64,000 nucleotides of DNA from Propionibacteriaceae bacterium UBA6238 (GCA_002441465.1 DJWE01000067.1:23676-87675), one strand, 5' to 3'. Counted from the first letter of the stretch, positions 1 to 8,328 are shown. Numbers and translations are program-made. The notes: generated by a model from the sequence alone, not told the origin.

Positions 1-427
1 CCCGCTCGTTCACCGGCTCGGGAATGGTGCTCAGCGCGTTCAGAACCGTGGCCACGGGCTGGACGATCACGGCATCGGCGGGATCCAGCGCCGGGTCGAC
101 CGGGATGACGGTCCAGTCGGCCGTCCGGCTGAACTCGGCCAGCGCCCGATAGCGCTGCACCAGTCCCACGACCAACGTGCCTTCGGTGTAGAGCGGGGAC
201 CGGGTGGCCACCACCTCGCCGACGAGTTCGTGCAGCGGGACGCCGGGAAGCCCGATATAGGGATCGTCGGGGTCGTAGGAGCCGCGGAACTTCGGCGTGT
301 CGCTTCCGCACAGTCCACCGGTGACGAACCGGAGCAGCACCTCCCCGTCCTCGAGATCCGACTCGACGAGGTCAGGAACCTCGACTCGCTCGAACCTCTC
401 CGGACCGGCCAAACGCATTGCCCACAT
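1..427 (-). CDS. Zinc-type medium-chain dehydrogenase, N-terminal part (runs off left edge)
   Basis: This is an open frame entering from the left edge; only the first 142 codons are present. The N-terminus contains the GroES-like fold signature of zinc-dependent alcohol/polyol dehydrogenases: a GLCGSDTPKFRG stretch with the catalytic-zinc cysteine, followed by LPGVPLHELVGEVVA, the counterpart of the usual GHExxGxV motif with its His-Glu. The nucleotide-binding half lies outside the window. I chose the ATG at 427 because GAGAG lies about 8 nt upstream; an ATG at 418 is an alternative. It begins 41 bp after the permease gene and is probably the last visible gene of the same transcript. In such loci this family oxidises a sugar or sugar-acid hydroxyl with NAD(P); the substrate is not evident. 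Confidence 0.8.
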   Translation of the reverse strand, partial: MWAMRLAGPERFERVEVPDLVESDLEDGEVLLRFVTGGLCGSDTPKFRGSYDPDDPYIGLPGVPLHELVGEVVATRSPLYTEGTLVVGLVQRYRALAEFSRTADWTVIPVDPALDPADAVIVQPVATVLNALSTIPEPVNER

Positions 428-468
428 TCTCGATGCTCTCTTTCTGGTTGGTGCTTGTTGTCGTGCTG

Positions 469-1305
469 TCAGCCCTTCACCGATCCGGCGGTGAGGCCGG
501 CAACGATGCGTTTCTGGACGATGAGGAAGAAGATGACCGCAGGGAGCGAGAACACGAAGGCCCCGCTGAAGACCACGTCGAGGGGGGTCTGGTACTCGCC
601 CTGGAACGAGGCCAGCCCGGTCGAGGCCAGCCACAGCGACTTCGTACGCATGAACGTGGTGGCGAACAGGTACTCGTTCCAGGAGTCGAAGAAGGCGATC
701 ACGGCAGCGGCGGCGATCGATGGCGCGATGATCGGCAGCACCATGTAGCGCAGGGTCTTCATCGGACCGCAGCCGTCCACCCGGGCGGACTCCTCGATCT
801 CGAGCGGCACCCCGTCGATCGCGGCCTTGAGGATCCACACCGCGACCGGCATCGAGAAGGCCGTGTTCGCCAGCACGAGCCCGGCCGGCTGGTTGAGCAG
901 CTGGAGCGAGACGAACAACGCGTAGAGCGGAACGATGATCAAGGCTTCGGGGAGCATCTGCGAAGAGAAGAAGATGAAGCTGAACAAGCCCTTGCCTGCG
1001 AACCTGAATCGCGAGAGGGCGTAGGCGGCGAGCAGCGCCAGCAGGACGCTGAGGATCGTGGTTCCGGTGGCCACCACGGCGGAGTTGCCGAGCCAGCGGA
1101 GGAACGGACTTTCCGTGGTCAGGATCTGGAAGGCGTACTGTGCCCGGCTCAGGTCGAGCCAGACGCTCTGGCCGCCGGAGTAGAGCTCGTCGGCGGGGGT
1201 CATGCTGGTGTTGACGATCCAGTAGAACGGGAAGAACGCGACGATCGCCATCGCCAGTGCCGCGACACCGCGGACGGATTGCAGGAAGAGTCGACGTTGG
1301 CGCAT
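469..1305 (-). CDS. Carbohydrate ABC transporter permease (MalG-type)
   Basis: A 278-residue inner-membrane permease of the CUT1 sugar importer type. It has an N-terminal membrane segment followed by the periplasmic-side NTSMTP stretch typical of MalG proteins, further hydrophobic helices, and the EAA loop for coupling to the ATPase (EIEESARVDGCGPMKTLRYMVLPI, quoted here only as EIEESARVDG plus LPI). The C-terminus ends in GLTAGSVKG, the usual ending for this family. Its ATG at 1305 overlaps the stop of the upstream permease (TGATG), so the two subunits are translationally coupled. No ATPase gene is in the locus, so the importer probably borrows a shared MsiK-like ATPase, as is common in actinobacteria. 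Confidence 0.9.
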   Translation of the reverse strand: MRQRRLFLQSVRGVAALAMAIVAFFPFYWIVNTSMTPADELYSGGQSVWLDLSRAQYAFQILTTESPFLRWLGNSAVVATGTTILSVLLALLAAYALSRFRFAGKGLFSFIFFSSQMLPEALIIVPLYALFVSLQLLNQPAGLVLANTAFSMPVAVWILKAAIDGVPLEIEESARVDGCGPMKTLRYMVLPIIAPSIAAAAVIAFFDSWNEYLFATTFMRTKSLWLASTGLASFQGEYQTPLDVVFSGAFVFSLPAVIFFLIVQKRIVAGLTAGSVKG

Positions 1306-2225
1306 CACCGCTCCGTTCCTTGCCGCTCGACGACGGCGTAGACCACCGTCACCGCGAGCGACATGACCACTCCGAGCATCCCCAAGGCCGCAGCCACGCC
1401 GAGGTTGAACTGGCTGAAGGCGGTCCGGTAGACCCCGACCACGATCGTGTTGGTGGCGTCCGCCGGCCCACCGCCGGTGAGCAGCCAGATGATCTCGAAG
1501 CGACGGAAGGACCAGATCGTCATCAGCAGCACGACCACCCGCAGGCTCGGCAGGATGGCCGGCATGGTCACGACCCGGAAGGTCGTCCAGGGATTGGCTC
1601 CGTCGACGCGCGCGGCCTCGACGAGTTCGATGGGGACGGCTTGAAGCGCGGCGAGCAGGACCAGCATCACGAACGGCGTGACCTTCCACATCGTCGCCAC
1701 GGTGACCGAGAGCAGCGCCCAGGTGGGGTCGGTCAACCACTCGTGGCGACCCAGACCCAACGTCTCGGTGACCGCATTGAGGATGCCGGAGCCGCCGTTC
1801 ATCATCCAGGTGAACACCAGTGCGACGGCCACGGTGGGCACGGCCCAGGGGACGGTGAGCATCGCGCGCACCACGACCCGACCGAAGAAGTACTGGTTGA
1901 TCAACAGCGCCGCGGCCAGCCCGAGCAGGACCGAACTCGTCACCACGAGCAGCGTGTACAGCAGGGTCACCCCGATCGACGCCCAGGTCTGTGGGCTGGC
2001 GAGCAGGGTCTGGTAGTTCTGCAGCCCGACGAACCGTCCGCCGTTCGGGTTGAGCAGCTTCGCGCTGGTCAAGCTGAGCTGGAAACCCTTCAGCAGCGGA
2101 AGACCGCTCAGGGCAAGGCTGTAGAGCACCGGCAGCGCGATGAACAGATAGGGCGCCCAGGTGATCCGGCGCCGCCTCGGCGACGACACCGGCTGCTTTC
2201 GAGTCAGCACCTCGTTGTGCATCAA
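1305..2225 (-). CDS. Carbohydrate ABC transporter permease (MalF-type)
   Basis: A 306-residue permease of the CUT1 sugar family, partner of the downstream MalG-type subunit. About six hydrophobic helices are visible, with the EAA coupling loop around VELVEAARVDGANPW followed by the TMPAILP stretch. It lies between the binding-protein gene and the second permease, in the usual order SBP-permease-permease. A strong hairpin separates it from the binding-protein gene, which may set expression of the membrane subunits below that of the lipoprotein. The start is an ATG at 2225 (reading MMHNEV); the second ATG one codon later is equally possible. Confidence 0.9.
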   Translation of the reverse strand: MMHNEVLTRKQPVSSPRRRRITWAPYLFIALPVLYSLALSGLPLLKGFQLSLTSAKLLNPNGGRFVGLQNYQTLLASPQTWASIGVTLLYTLLVVTSSVLLGLAAALLINQYFFGRVVVRAMLTVPWAVPTVAVALVFTWMMNGGSGILNAVTETLGLGRHEWLTDPTWALLSVTVATMWKVTPFVMLVLLAALQAVPIELVEAARVDGANPWTTFRVVTMPAILPSLRVVVLLMTIWSFRRFEIIWLLTGGGPADATNTIVVGVYRTAFSQFNLGVAAALGMLGVVMSLAVTVVYAVVERQGTER

Positions 2226-2251
2226 GACCTCCGTGGATTGCGGGAACGGAC

Positions 2252-2286
2252 CCGGTGGGCGCCGCGAGGGGTGCGGCGCCCACCGG
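2252..2286 (-). terminator. Intercistronic hairpin between binding protein and permease
   Basis: A perfect 14-bp GC-rich stem (arms 2252-2265 and 2273-2286) with a 7-nt loop, in the gap between the solute-binding-protein stop and the permease start. There is no clear T-run. It is best read as a partial terminator or RNA-stability element giving more binding protein than permease. Confidence 0.6.
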
Positions 2287-2295
2287 ACGGGGTGA

Positions 2296-3555
2296 TCAGC
2301 CCAGCGCCTCGGCCTGCTTCTGCGCCTCAGCGAGCGCAGCGGCGGGATCGGCGTTCTGGGTGAGCACCTTGGTGACCTGGGTGAGCACGATCGTCCGGAT
2401 CTGGGAGGTCTTCGCCTCGAAGCCCGGGATCACCGCGCTCTCCCCCTTGTCGAGGTTCTTCAACGGATCCACCGACCACGGGTACTTCTCCACCATGGAC
2501 GCAGGCGGATCGATCGACAGCCCGGCGGTGGAGGGGTAGTTGATGTCGAGCATCTCGTTCTGCGCCTCCTCGCCGTACATCCAGGCCACGAACTTCTTGG
2601 TCGCGTCGAGGTTCTTGGAGTTGGCGTTGGCACCCAGCCCGAGAGTCACCACGGTGAAACCGCCGCCCTGGGCGAACGGCAGCAGGCTGCCGCCCACGTC
2701 GGTGGACTCGACCGTGCCGCCCGATCCGGTCACCGTGCGCATGCAGGTGAGGCAGTCGATGGTCATCGCGATCTGCCCTTGAGCGAACTTCGAGCGGAAC
2801 GTGGACGCGTCGTCACCGACGGCGAACGAGCCGGAGTCGTACATCTTCTTGAACCAGCTCAGCGCCTCGACGTTCTTCGCATCGTTGATGGTCAGCGCGG
2901 TCCCGTTGGACCACGCGCCACCGAAGCCGAACGGCCAGTTGGAGAAGTCCAGCCACCAGACCGCCTCCTCGTTCATCTGATGCCGAACCGCGAAGCCGGT
3001 CTTCCCGGTCTTCGCCTTGACCGCCTTGGCCGCGGCGAGCAGTTCCGCCGGAGTGGTGGGGGGCTCGACGCCGGCCTCCTTCAGCAGCGCCTTGTTCCAG
3101 AAGAACCCGTACGGGGAGAGCTCGTAGGGCAGAGCGAGGGTGGATCCGTCTTTCACGAACTGCTCCGCTGCGGCGGGGAGCTTGCCCGACAGCGAGGTCG
3201 CGATGTCGTCCAGCGGCGCCAGCACGCCCGAATCACTCAACTCGGGGTAGTAGGTGTCCGGGACGACGAACACGTCCGGGCCGCCCCCGGCGCCGAACTC
3301 CGTGCTCAACGTGCTCTCGTAGTCCTTGCGGGCGATCTCTCGCTTCTCGACCGTGATACCCGGGTTCTCGGCCATGAACTTCTCCATCAGGGCCCACAGC
3401 CGGTCGCTGCGGCCCTTCTCGAGCCAGTGCCAGGTCGCGAACGAGATCGTGACGTTGCTGTCTGCAGAGGTTGCTGCGCCGGTCGAACAACCAGTGGCTG
3501 CGACCAGTGACCCGACGGCAAGCAGGGCCGCCGCCATCCGCATCTTGATTCTCAT
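2296..3555 (-). CDS. Sugar ABC transporter substrate-binding lipoprotein
   Basis: A 419-residue extracytoplasmic solute-binding protein of the MalE-like family 1. The N-terminus has a basic start (MRIKMR), a hydrophobic core and a lipobox-like AATGC with the lipidated cysteine near residue 23, so it should be anchored outside the membrane. The sequence then has the mixed alpha/beta pattern of the family, including FATWHWLEKG and a PDVFVVPDTYYPELSDSG segment facing the ligand cleft. It is the first transporter gene of the locus and lies 17 bp downstream of the aldolase gene. The sugar or sugar acid recognised cannot be read from sequence. Confidence 0.92.
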   Translation of the reverse strand: MRIKMRMAAALLAVGSLVAATGCSTGAATSADSNVTISFATWHWLEKGRSDRLWALMEKFMAENPGITVEKREIARKDYESTLSTEFGAGGGPDVFVVPDTYYPELSDSGVLAPLDDIATSLSGKLPAAAEQFVKDGSTLALPYELSPYGFFWNKALLKEAGVEPPTTPAELLAAAKAVKAKTGKTGFAVRHQMNEEAVWWLDFSNWPFGFGGAWSNGTALTINDAKNVEALSWFKKMYDSGSFAVGDDASTFRSKFAQGQIAMTIDCLTCMRTVTGSGGTVESTDVGGSLLPFAQGGGFTVVTLGLGANANSKNLDATKKFVAWMYGEEAQNEMLDINYPSTAGLSIDPPASMVEKYPWSVDPLKNLDKGESAVIPGFEAKTSQIRTIVLTQVTKVLTQNADPAAALAEAQKQAEALG

Positions 3556-3572
3556 TGGTCAGCCTTCCGTGA

Positions 3573-4466
3573 TCAGCCGAGCAGAGGTTCCAGAAGTTGC
3601 TCGACCTTGGCCTTGTGGGCTGCGGTGAGTTCCTTCAGCGGGCGGCGGGCGAAGCCGACGTCGATGCCCTGGACGAGCAGGGCGAACTTGAGGATCTCCA
3701 GCCAGTGCACCTCGGCATTGGTGGCCGGATCCATGAAGTAGTCCACGAACGGGATGAACTTGCTCCAAGCGGCCTTGCCCTTGTCCAGGTCACGCTCGTC
3801 GCGGATCGCGTCCTGCACTGCCCGGCACTGCTTGGGGAACGCGGCCGGGAAGCCGGACAGCCAGCCGTCGGCACCGGCGGCGTAGGCGGCCTGACCGGAG
3901 TAGTCGTGTCCGTAGAAGACGGTCATGTCGCTCATGAACTTCAGGTCGGTGATCCGGTTGGTGTCGCCGTGAGCCGACTTGATCGAGTCGATCGTGCCCT
4001 CCGCGAACAACTCGGTCGCCTCCCGCGAGGTGAACTCGTAGCCGGCGAAGTGCGGGTTGTTGTAGAGGCAGACCGGCAGGCCGACCTCGCGCCGGACGGT
4101 GCGCAGGTGCTCGCGAGCCGCCTCCTTGTAGGGCTTGTAGTAGTAGGGCAGGAGCACCATCAGGCCGTCAACCCCGGACGCCTTCGCCTTGTGGGCCAGG
4201 TAGAGGGTCTCGTAGGTGCTGTACTTGCCCACGCTCGCGAGGACCGGCACCTGGCCGTCCACGAACCGCGTCACGTGGTCGATGATGGCGGCCTGCTCAT
4301 CGGGCTGCATCGCGGTCATCTCGCCGGTGCTGCCGGTCACGGAGATCGCTTCGGCGCCGGACTCGATGAGCCAGCTGACGTACTTCTCCGACTTGGCCCG
4401 ATCGTAGAGCTCGTCCGAGCCCCACGCGGTCATCATGGCTGGGCAGATGCCCCTGGCTGCGCTCAT
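3573..4466 (-). CDS. DapA/NanA-family aldolase (dihydrodipicolinate synthase superfamily)
   Basis: A 297-residue TIM-barrel class I aldolase/lyase. Key residues are visible: GSTGE at 45-49 (the pyruvate-carboxylate binding loop), the catalytic tyrosine in CLYNNP (Tyr135) and the Schiff-base lysine in SIKSAHGD (Lys163). Length is typical. Because it is clustered with an ABC sugar importer and two oxidoreductases, a role in splitting a 2-keto-3-deoxy sugar acid or similar to pyruvate or an aldehyde is more likely than lysine synthesis; this is inference from context. I prefer the ATG at 4466, with GGAG about 12 nt upstream; an in-frame TTG at 4478 would add four residues. It heads the leftward transcript, divergent from the oxidase gene. 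Confidence 0.85.
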   Translation of the reverse strand: MSAARGICPAMMTAWGSDELYDRAKSEKYVSWLIESGAEAISVTGSTGEMTAMQPDEQAAIIDHVTRFVDGQVPVLASVGKYSTYETLYLAHKAKASGVDGLMVLLPYYYKPYKEAAREHLRTVRREVGLPVCLYNNPHFAGYEFTSREATELFAEGTIDSIKSAHGDTNRITDLKFMSDMTVFYGHDYSGQAAYAAGADGWLSGFPAAFPKQCRAVQDAIRDERDLDKGKAAWSKFIPFVDYFMDPATNAEVHWLEILKFALLVQGIDVGFARRPLKELTAAHKAKVEQLLEPLLG

Positions 4467-4593
4467 TTGGTTGCTCAACTCCGTCTCTCGCGCTCCTGTG
4501 CGCGTTCGCTCTGTCGCCGGAGGCGACGACCCGGCTCGACGTCGATGCCGGTCGGGCTGCTACTCGATGATCTTGCTTGTGAACTGCTGTTCG

Positions 4594-4685
4594 ACTCGAA
4601 TCACCAAAACTCAATCTACTCGAATCGATAGCGATCCTTGTGCAAGAATCTTCTCGTGTCACCTGCGGTGGCACAACCGTGACAC
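4594..4685. promoter_or_regulatory. Divergent control region with repeated motifs
   Basis: The 277-bp gap between the divergent aldolase and oxidase genes is AT-richer than its surroundings. It contains a direct repeat actcgaatc at 4594-4602 and 4618-4626 (24-bp spacing). It also contains a hyphenated palindrome gtgtcacc-tgc-ggtggcac at 4656-4674 with one mismatch, and gtgtcac is repeated inverted as gtgacac at 4679-4685. These are plausible operators for a local regulator controlling both directions. No regulator gene is in the visible part of the locus. Confidence 0.45.
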
Positions 4686-4743
4686 ACTGGCTCTTGGCCG
4701 TCAAGAGCGACAACGATGATGACTCGGCGAACGGGAGTCCACC

Positions 4744-7536
4744 ATGGCCCAGCACGATCAGAGCAGTCTGGCTCGCGCCCTCTACTCCAGCGACGCCTCG
4801 CTCTACCGGGTCACCCCCGAGGCTGTGGTTCACCCCCGGACCGTCGATGAGCTGTACGCGACCGTCACGGAGAGCCTGTCCCGGAAGCGTCCGATCACCG
4901 TGCGCGGCGCGGGGACGTCCTGCGCGGGTAACGCGATCGGTCCCGGCCTGGTCGTGGACGTCTCCCGTCACCTCACCGGAATCCTCGCCATCGACCCCGA
5001 CCGGCACCGGGCGACGGTCGAGCCGGGTGTGGTCCAGCAGGCGCTGCAGACCGCGGCCGCCGCGTACGGGCTCCGGTTCGGTCCCGACCCCTCCACCAGC
5101 AGCCGATGCACGATCGGCGGCATGATCGGCAACAACGCCTGCGGCCCGCGCGCCATGGGCTACGGCAGGACGTCGGACAACGTGGTCGCCCTCGACGTGG
5201 TGACGGGCACCGGCGAACGCCTCAGGATCGACTCCGATCTCGATCTCCGCACCCACCCCTCACCCACGCTGAGCCGGCTGTGGCGGCTGGTGCAGGACAA
5301 CCTGGCCACGATCCGGACCGAGTTCGGCACGTTCAGCCGGCAGGTCTCCGGCTACAGCCTGGAACACCTGCTGCCGGAGAACCGGTTCGACGTCGCCCGC
5401 TTCCTGGTCGGCTCCGAGGGCACCCTGGCCGTGGTCACCCAAGCAGTGGTCCAGCTCGCGCCCAACCCACGACACACGCTGATGCTCGCACTGGGCTACC
5501 CGAGCATGCCCGAGGCCGCCGACGACATCGTCCGGCTGCTGCCGTTCCGGCCGACCGCGTGCGAAGGCTTCGACCGCCGGATCGCGGACGTGGTGCGGCG
5601 GCGCCGCGGCGCCGCCGCCGTCCCCGACCTTCCCGCCGGTGACGGCTGGATGTTCCTCGAGCTCGCCGGGGACGACCCCGAGGAGATCGCCGACCGGGCT
5701 CGCGCTCTGCTGCGCACCTCCGCGACCGGCGACGGACGGCTGATCGAGGATCCCGCCACCGCCCGCGCCCTATGGCAGCTGCGCTCCGACGGAGCGGGGC
5801 TGGCCGGGGTCAGCCTGGCGCGTCCGGCCTATCCGGGATGGGAGGACGCCGCGGTGCCGCCGGTGCAGCTCGGCGCCTACCTGCGTGCCTTCGACGACCT
5901 CCTCCAGCAACACGGCCTGCACGCCCTGCCCTACGGCCACTTCGGCGACGGCTGCGTCCATGCACGCATCGACCTACCACTCGACGAACCCGACGGTGCA
6001 CTGCGCCTGCGGAGCTTCCTGAGCGACGCGGCCGATCTGGTCGCCGGCCACCACGGCTCGATGTCGGGCGAGCACGGCGACGGTCGCGCACGCTCGGAGC
6101 TGCTCGGACGGATGTACTCCCCCGAAGCGCTGCGCCTGTTCGCCGCGGTGAAGGAGATCTTCGATCCGGAGAACCTGCTCAACCCCGGCGTTCTGGTCGA
6201 CCCGGCCCCGTTCGACCAGAACGTCCGCGTCGTCGAACTGCAGGCCGGTGCCCTGCACCGGGCCAACCCGGAGTTCTCCGCGGACGCGCACCGCTGTTCG
6301 GGCGTCGGCAAGTGCATCAGCGCCGAAGCCGGCGGCGCGGACGTGATGTGCCCCTCCTACCGCGCCACCCACGACGAGGTCGACTCCACCCGTGGCCGCG
6401 CCCGGGTGCTGCAGGAGATGCTCAACGGCACCACCATCACCGCGGGGTTCCGCTCGCCGGAGGTGCTGGAGGCTCTCGACCTGTGCCTGGCCTGCAAGGG
6501 CTGCCGCCGCGACTGCCCGGCGGGGGTGGACATGGCCGACCTGAAATCGCGCACCCTGGAGCAGTCCTATGCGGGCCGACTACGTCCCCGCTCCCACCTC
6601 GCTCTGGGGTGGTTGCCGAGGTGGGGAGAGCTGGTCACCGCGGTCCCCTTCCTGGGCTCGGTGTCGAATCTCGCGCTACGCACACCCGGGATCGTCCACG
6701 CCGTCCGCTGGCTCGCCGGAGTGGACCAGCGGCGCCCGATGCCGACATTCAGGTCCCGTCCGGCCAGGCGGACGCTGGCCGAGCCGCAGTCCGGTGGACG
6801 GCCGGTGGCGCTGTGGATCGACTCCTTCAGCAACGCCTTCGCCGGGACCCACCTGCCCGCACTGATCGCGGTGCTGGTGGACGCCGGATACTCGCCCACC
6901 ATCATCCGCGAGGACGTCTGCTGCGGCCTGACCTGGATCACCACCGGGCAGCGTGGCCAGGCCGCCACCCGCCTGCGCGCCGCGGTCGAGGTGCTCCACC
7001 CCTACGTGGCGGCCGGCGTACCGATCCTCGGCGTGGAGCCTTCGTGCATGGCCGTGTGGCACAGCGACGCCCCCGACCTGGTCGACGACCCGCGCGTCCG
7101 CGAGATCGCAGACGGATTGGTCACACTCGCCCAACTGCTCCTGCGCGCGCCGGACTACCACGCCCCGGACCTGTCCGCCCACACCATCGTCGCGCAGCCG
7201 CACTGCCATCAGGCCTCGGTGTTCGGATGGAGCGACGAGGCGGCGCTGCTGCGGCGCACCGGCGCCAGCGTGACCACGCTCGGCGGTTGCTGCGGGTTGG
7301 CCGGCAACTTCGGCGTCGAACAAGGTCACTACGAGGTGAGTCTCGCGGTGGCCGAGGATCAGCTGTTGCCCGCGATCCGCGCCGCCGGCCCGGACGCGAT
7401 CGTGCTCGCCGACGGCTTCTCCTGCCGCAAACAGGTAGCCGATCTCACCGACGGCACCGCGCTCACGCTGGCCGAACTCCTCTACGCCCATCGCGAGTCC
7501 GCGCGTCCCGGCGAAGGGTCGCTGCCGTCGAACTGA
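4744..7536 (+). CDS. FAD-linked oxidase fused to Fe-S/CCG reductase (D-2-hydroxyacid dehydrogenase type)
   Basis: A 930-residue cytoplasmic or membrane-associated oxidoreductase joining a GlcD-like flavin half to a GlpC-like iron-sulfur half. Residues about 35-180 form the PCMH-type FAD-binding domain (VRGAGTSCAGNAIGPG, GGMIGNNACG). Residues about 200-490 form the C-terminal FAD-oxidase domain ending in EIFDPENLLNPG. Two ferredoxin-like clusters follow at about 519-605 (CSGVGKCISAE...MCPSY and CLACKGCRRDCPAGV). CCG-type cysteine motifs then occur (EDVCCG and GGCCGLAGNFG). Proteins of this design oxidise D-lactate, D-2-hydroxyglutarate or glycolate and pass electrons to the quinone pool. Here it probably oxidises an intermediate of the neighbouring sugar-acid pathway. 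The start ATG at 4744 follows CGGGAGTCCACC. Confidence 0.9.
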   Translation: MAQHDQSSLARALYSSDASLYRVTPEAVVHPRTVDELYATVTESLSRKRPITVRGAGTSCAGNAIGPGLVVDVSRHLTGILAIDPDRHRATVEPGVVQQALQTAAAAYGLRFGPDPSTSSRCTIGGMIGNNACGPRAMGYGRTSDNVVALDVVTGTGERLRIDSDLDLRTHPSPTLSRLWRLVQDNLATIRTEFGTFSRQVSGYSLEHLLPENRFDVARFLVGSEGTLAVVTQAVVQLAPNPRHTLMLALGYPSMPEAADDIVRLLPFRPTACEGFDRRIADVVRRRRGAAAVPDLPAGDGWMFLELAGDDPEEIADRARALLRTSATGDGRLIEDPATARALWQLRSDGAGLAGVSLARPAYPGWEDAAVPPVQLGAYLRAFDDLLQQHGLHALPYGHFGDGCVHARIDLPLDEPDGALRLRSFLSDAADLVAGHHGSMSGEHGDGRARSELLGRMYSPEALRLFAAVKEIFDPENLLNPGVLVDPAPFDQNVRVVELQAGALHRANPEFSADAHRCSGVGKCISAEAGGADVMCPSYRATHDEVDSTRGRARVLQEMLNGTTITAGFRSPEVLEALDLCLACKGCRRDCPAGVDMADLKSRTLEQSYAGRLRPRSHLALGWLPRWGELVTAVPFLGSVSNLALRTPGIVHAVRWLAGVDQRRPMPTFRSRPARRTLAEPQSGGRPVALWIDSFSNAFAGTHLPALIAVLVDAGYSPTIIREDVCCGLTWITTGQRGQAATRLRAAVEVLHPYVAAGVPILGVEPSCMAVWHSDAPDLVDDPRVREIADGLVTLAQLLLRAPDYHAPDLSAHTIVAQPHCHQASVFGWSDEAALLRRTGASVTTLGGCCGLAGNFGVEQGHYEVSLAVAEDQLLPAIRAAGPDAIVLADGFSCRKQVADLTDGTALTLAELLYAHRESARPGEGSLPSN

Positions 7537-7551
7537 CCGCCCAGACATGCA

Positions 7552-7593
7552 GTGTGGCCCGTGGGCGCCGAGATCGGCGCCCACGGGCCACAC
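7552..7593. terminator. Perfect bidirectional terminator palindrome
   Basis: Two perfectly complementary 20-nt arms (gtgtggcccgtgggcgccga and its reverse complement) at 7552-7571 and 7574-7593, separated by only 2 nt, lie between two convergent genes. This is a strong intrinsic-type hairpin serving both strands. A U-tract is lacking, as is usual in high-GC actinobacteria. Confidence 0.85.
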
Positions 7594-7608
7594 CGTCGAG
7601 GGGATCAA

Positions 7609-8082
7609 TCAGCGGCGCGGTCCCTGCCCGTAGCCGCCACCCATGCCCCCGGTGGCCAGACGAGCGTTGAGCGCCTCCAGCACCTTCGCCTCGTCCACCT
7701 TCAGTTCGCCGGCCAGGAACGTCGCCAGTTCGGCGTGCGCCGCCGTGCGCTGCTCCACCGTCAGGTCCCGACCGCGAGTCGTCGGCGCGCCGTCGGCGTG
7801 GTACTTCTGCATCGCCGCGGTGACGGCCTCCTGGCTGACGCCGAGCTGCTCGGCGAGCGAGGTCGCATTGGCGACGGCGCCGTAGCCGGCACCGTTGCGG
7901 AGTCCGGCGTTCGGGTTCACCTCGGTCGCTGTGCGCCCGTAGCCGCCCCGCCAGGTCTGGCTGGCGGTCGGGGTCGGGGTCGGCGAGGGGGTGTCTGCAC
8001 TGGCGAAGCCGGCCGCGCCGACCGCGGTGGCCAAGACGACCAGCGTCCCGCTGATTCCTAGAACGATCTTCTTGCTGAACAT
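7609..8082 (-). CDS. Small secreted protein of unknown function
   Basis: A 157-residue protein with a clear Sec signal peptide: MFSKK, then a hydrophobic stretch, with cleavage likely after the AGFASA region near residue 30. A Thr/Pro spacer (TPSPTPTPTAS) and a Gly-rich patch follow. The mature part has two similar helical segments, LAEQLGVSQEAVTAAMQKYHAD and LAGELKVDEAKVLEALNA (each shown in part), like two copies of a small helix-turn-helix-like unit. The C-terminus is Gly-rich. I chose the ATG at 8082 because GAAGGAG sits at ideal spacing; a GTG at 8088 also exists. I do not recognise the family. It is divergent from the polyphosphate kinase gene and shares its intergenic region. Confidence 0.75.
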   Translation of the reverse strand: MFSKKIVLGISGTLVVLATAVGAAGFASADTPSPTPTPTASQTWRGGYGRTATEVNPNAGLRNGAGYGAVANATSLAEQLGVSQEAVTAAMQKYHADGAPTTRGRDLTVEQRTAAHAELATFLAGELKVDEAKVLEALNARLATGGMGGGYGQGPRR

Positions 8083-8160
8083 GTCCACTCCTTCTCGTGG
8101 GCTCGATTACTGGATGACCACTAGTAGAGCCGGGCCAGATGAGGCGTTCGCGTGGCCGAT

Positions 8161-8179
8161 GTGAAGCCTTCGTGAAGCC
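8161..8179 (-). promoter_or_regulatory. 11-bp direct repeat resembling a PHO box
   Basis: On the minus strand the sequence reads GGCTTCACGAAGGCTTCAC, two GCTTCAC units spaced 11 bp apart. Streptomyces PhoP boxes are 11-nt direct repeats built on GTTCACC. A single further GGTGAAC (GTTCACC on the minus strand) is at 8239-8245. The element lies between a secreted-protein gene and the polyphosphate kinase gene, which would make sense for phosphate control. This is inference from pattern only. Confidence 0.35.
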
Positions 8180-8328
8180 GACCCACAGCGCACGAACCCG
8201 ACCCCGCCGCGAACGCGATGAACGTCTGGGGCCCCTCAGGTGAACGCTCCGCGCGCCGCTTGACCAGCGCCGCGTCGGAGAGCATCGTCGGTCCAGCAGG
8301 CACACCGTTCGCGGAGAAGGAACACACG

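Noticed and set aside
469..2283. A 604-codon minus-strand open frame spanning both permease genes
   Set aside because: Only the part from 1305 downwards reads as a MalG-type permease. The rest is the other frame of the MalF-type gene and is very Arg-rich, as expected from GC-rich shadow reading.
5772..7670. A 632-codon plus-strand open frame inside the FAD/Fe-S oxidase gene
   Set aside because: It is Arg/Pro-rich without domains, while the overlapping frame holds an intact flavin and Fe-S protein.
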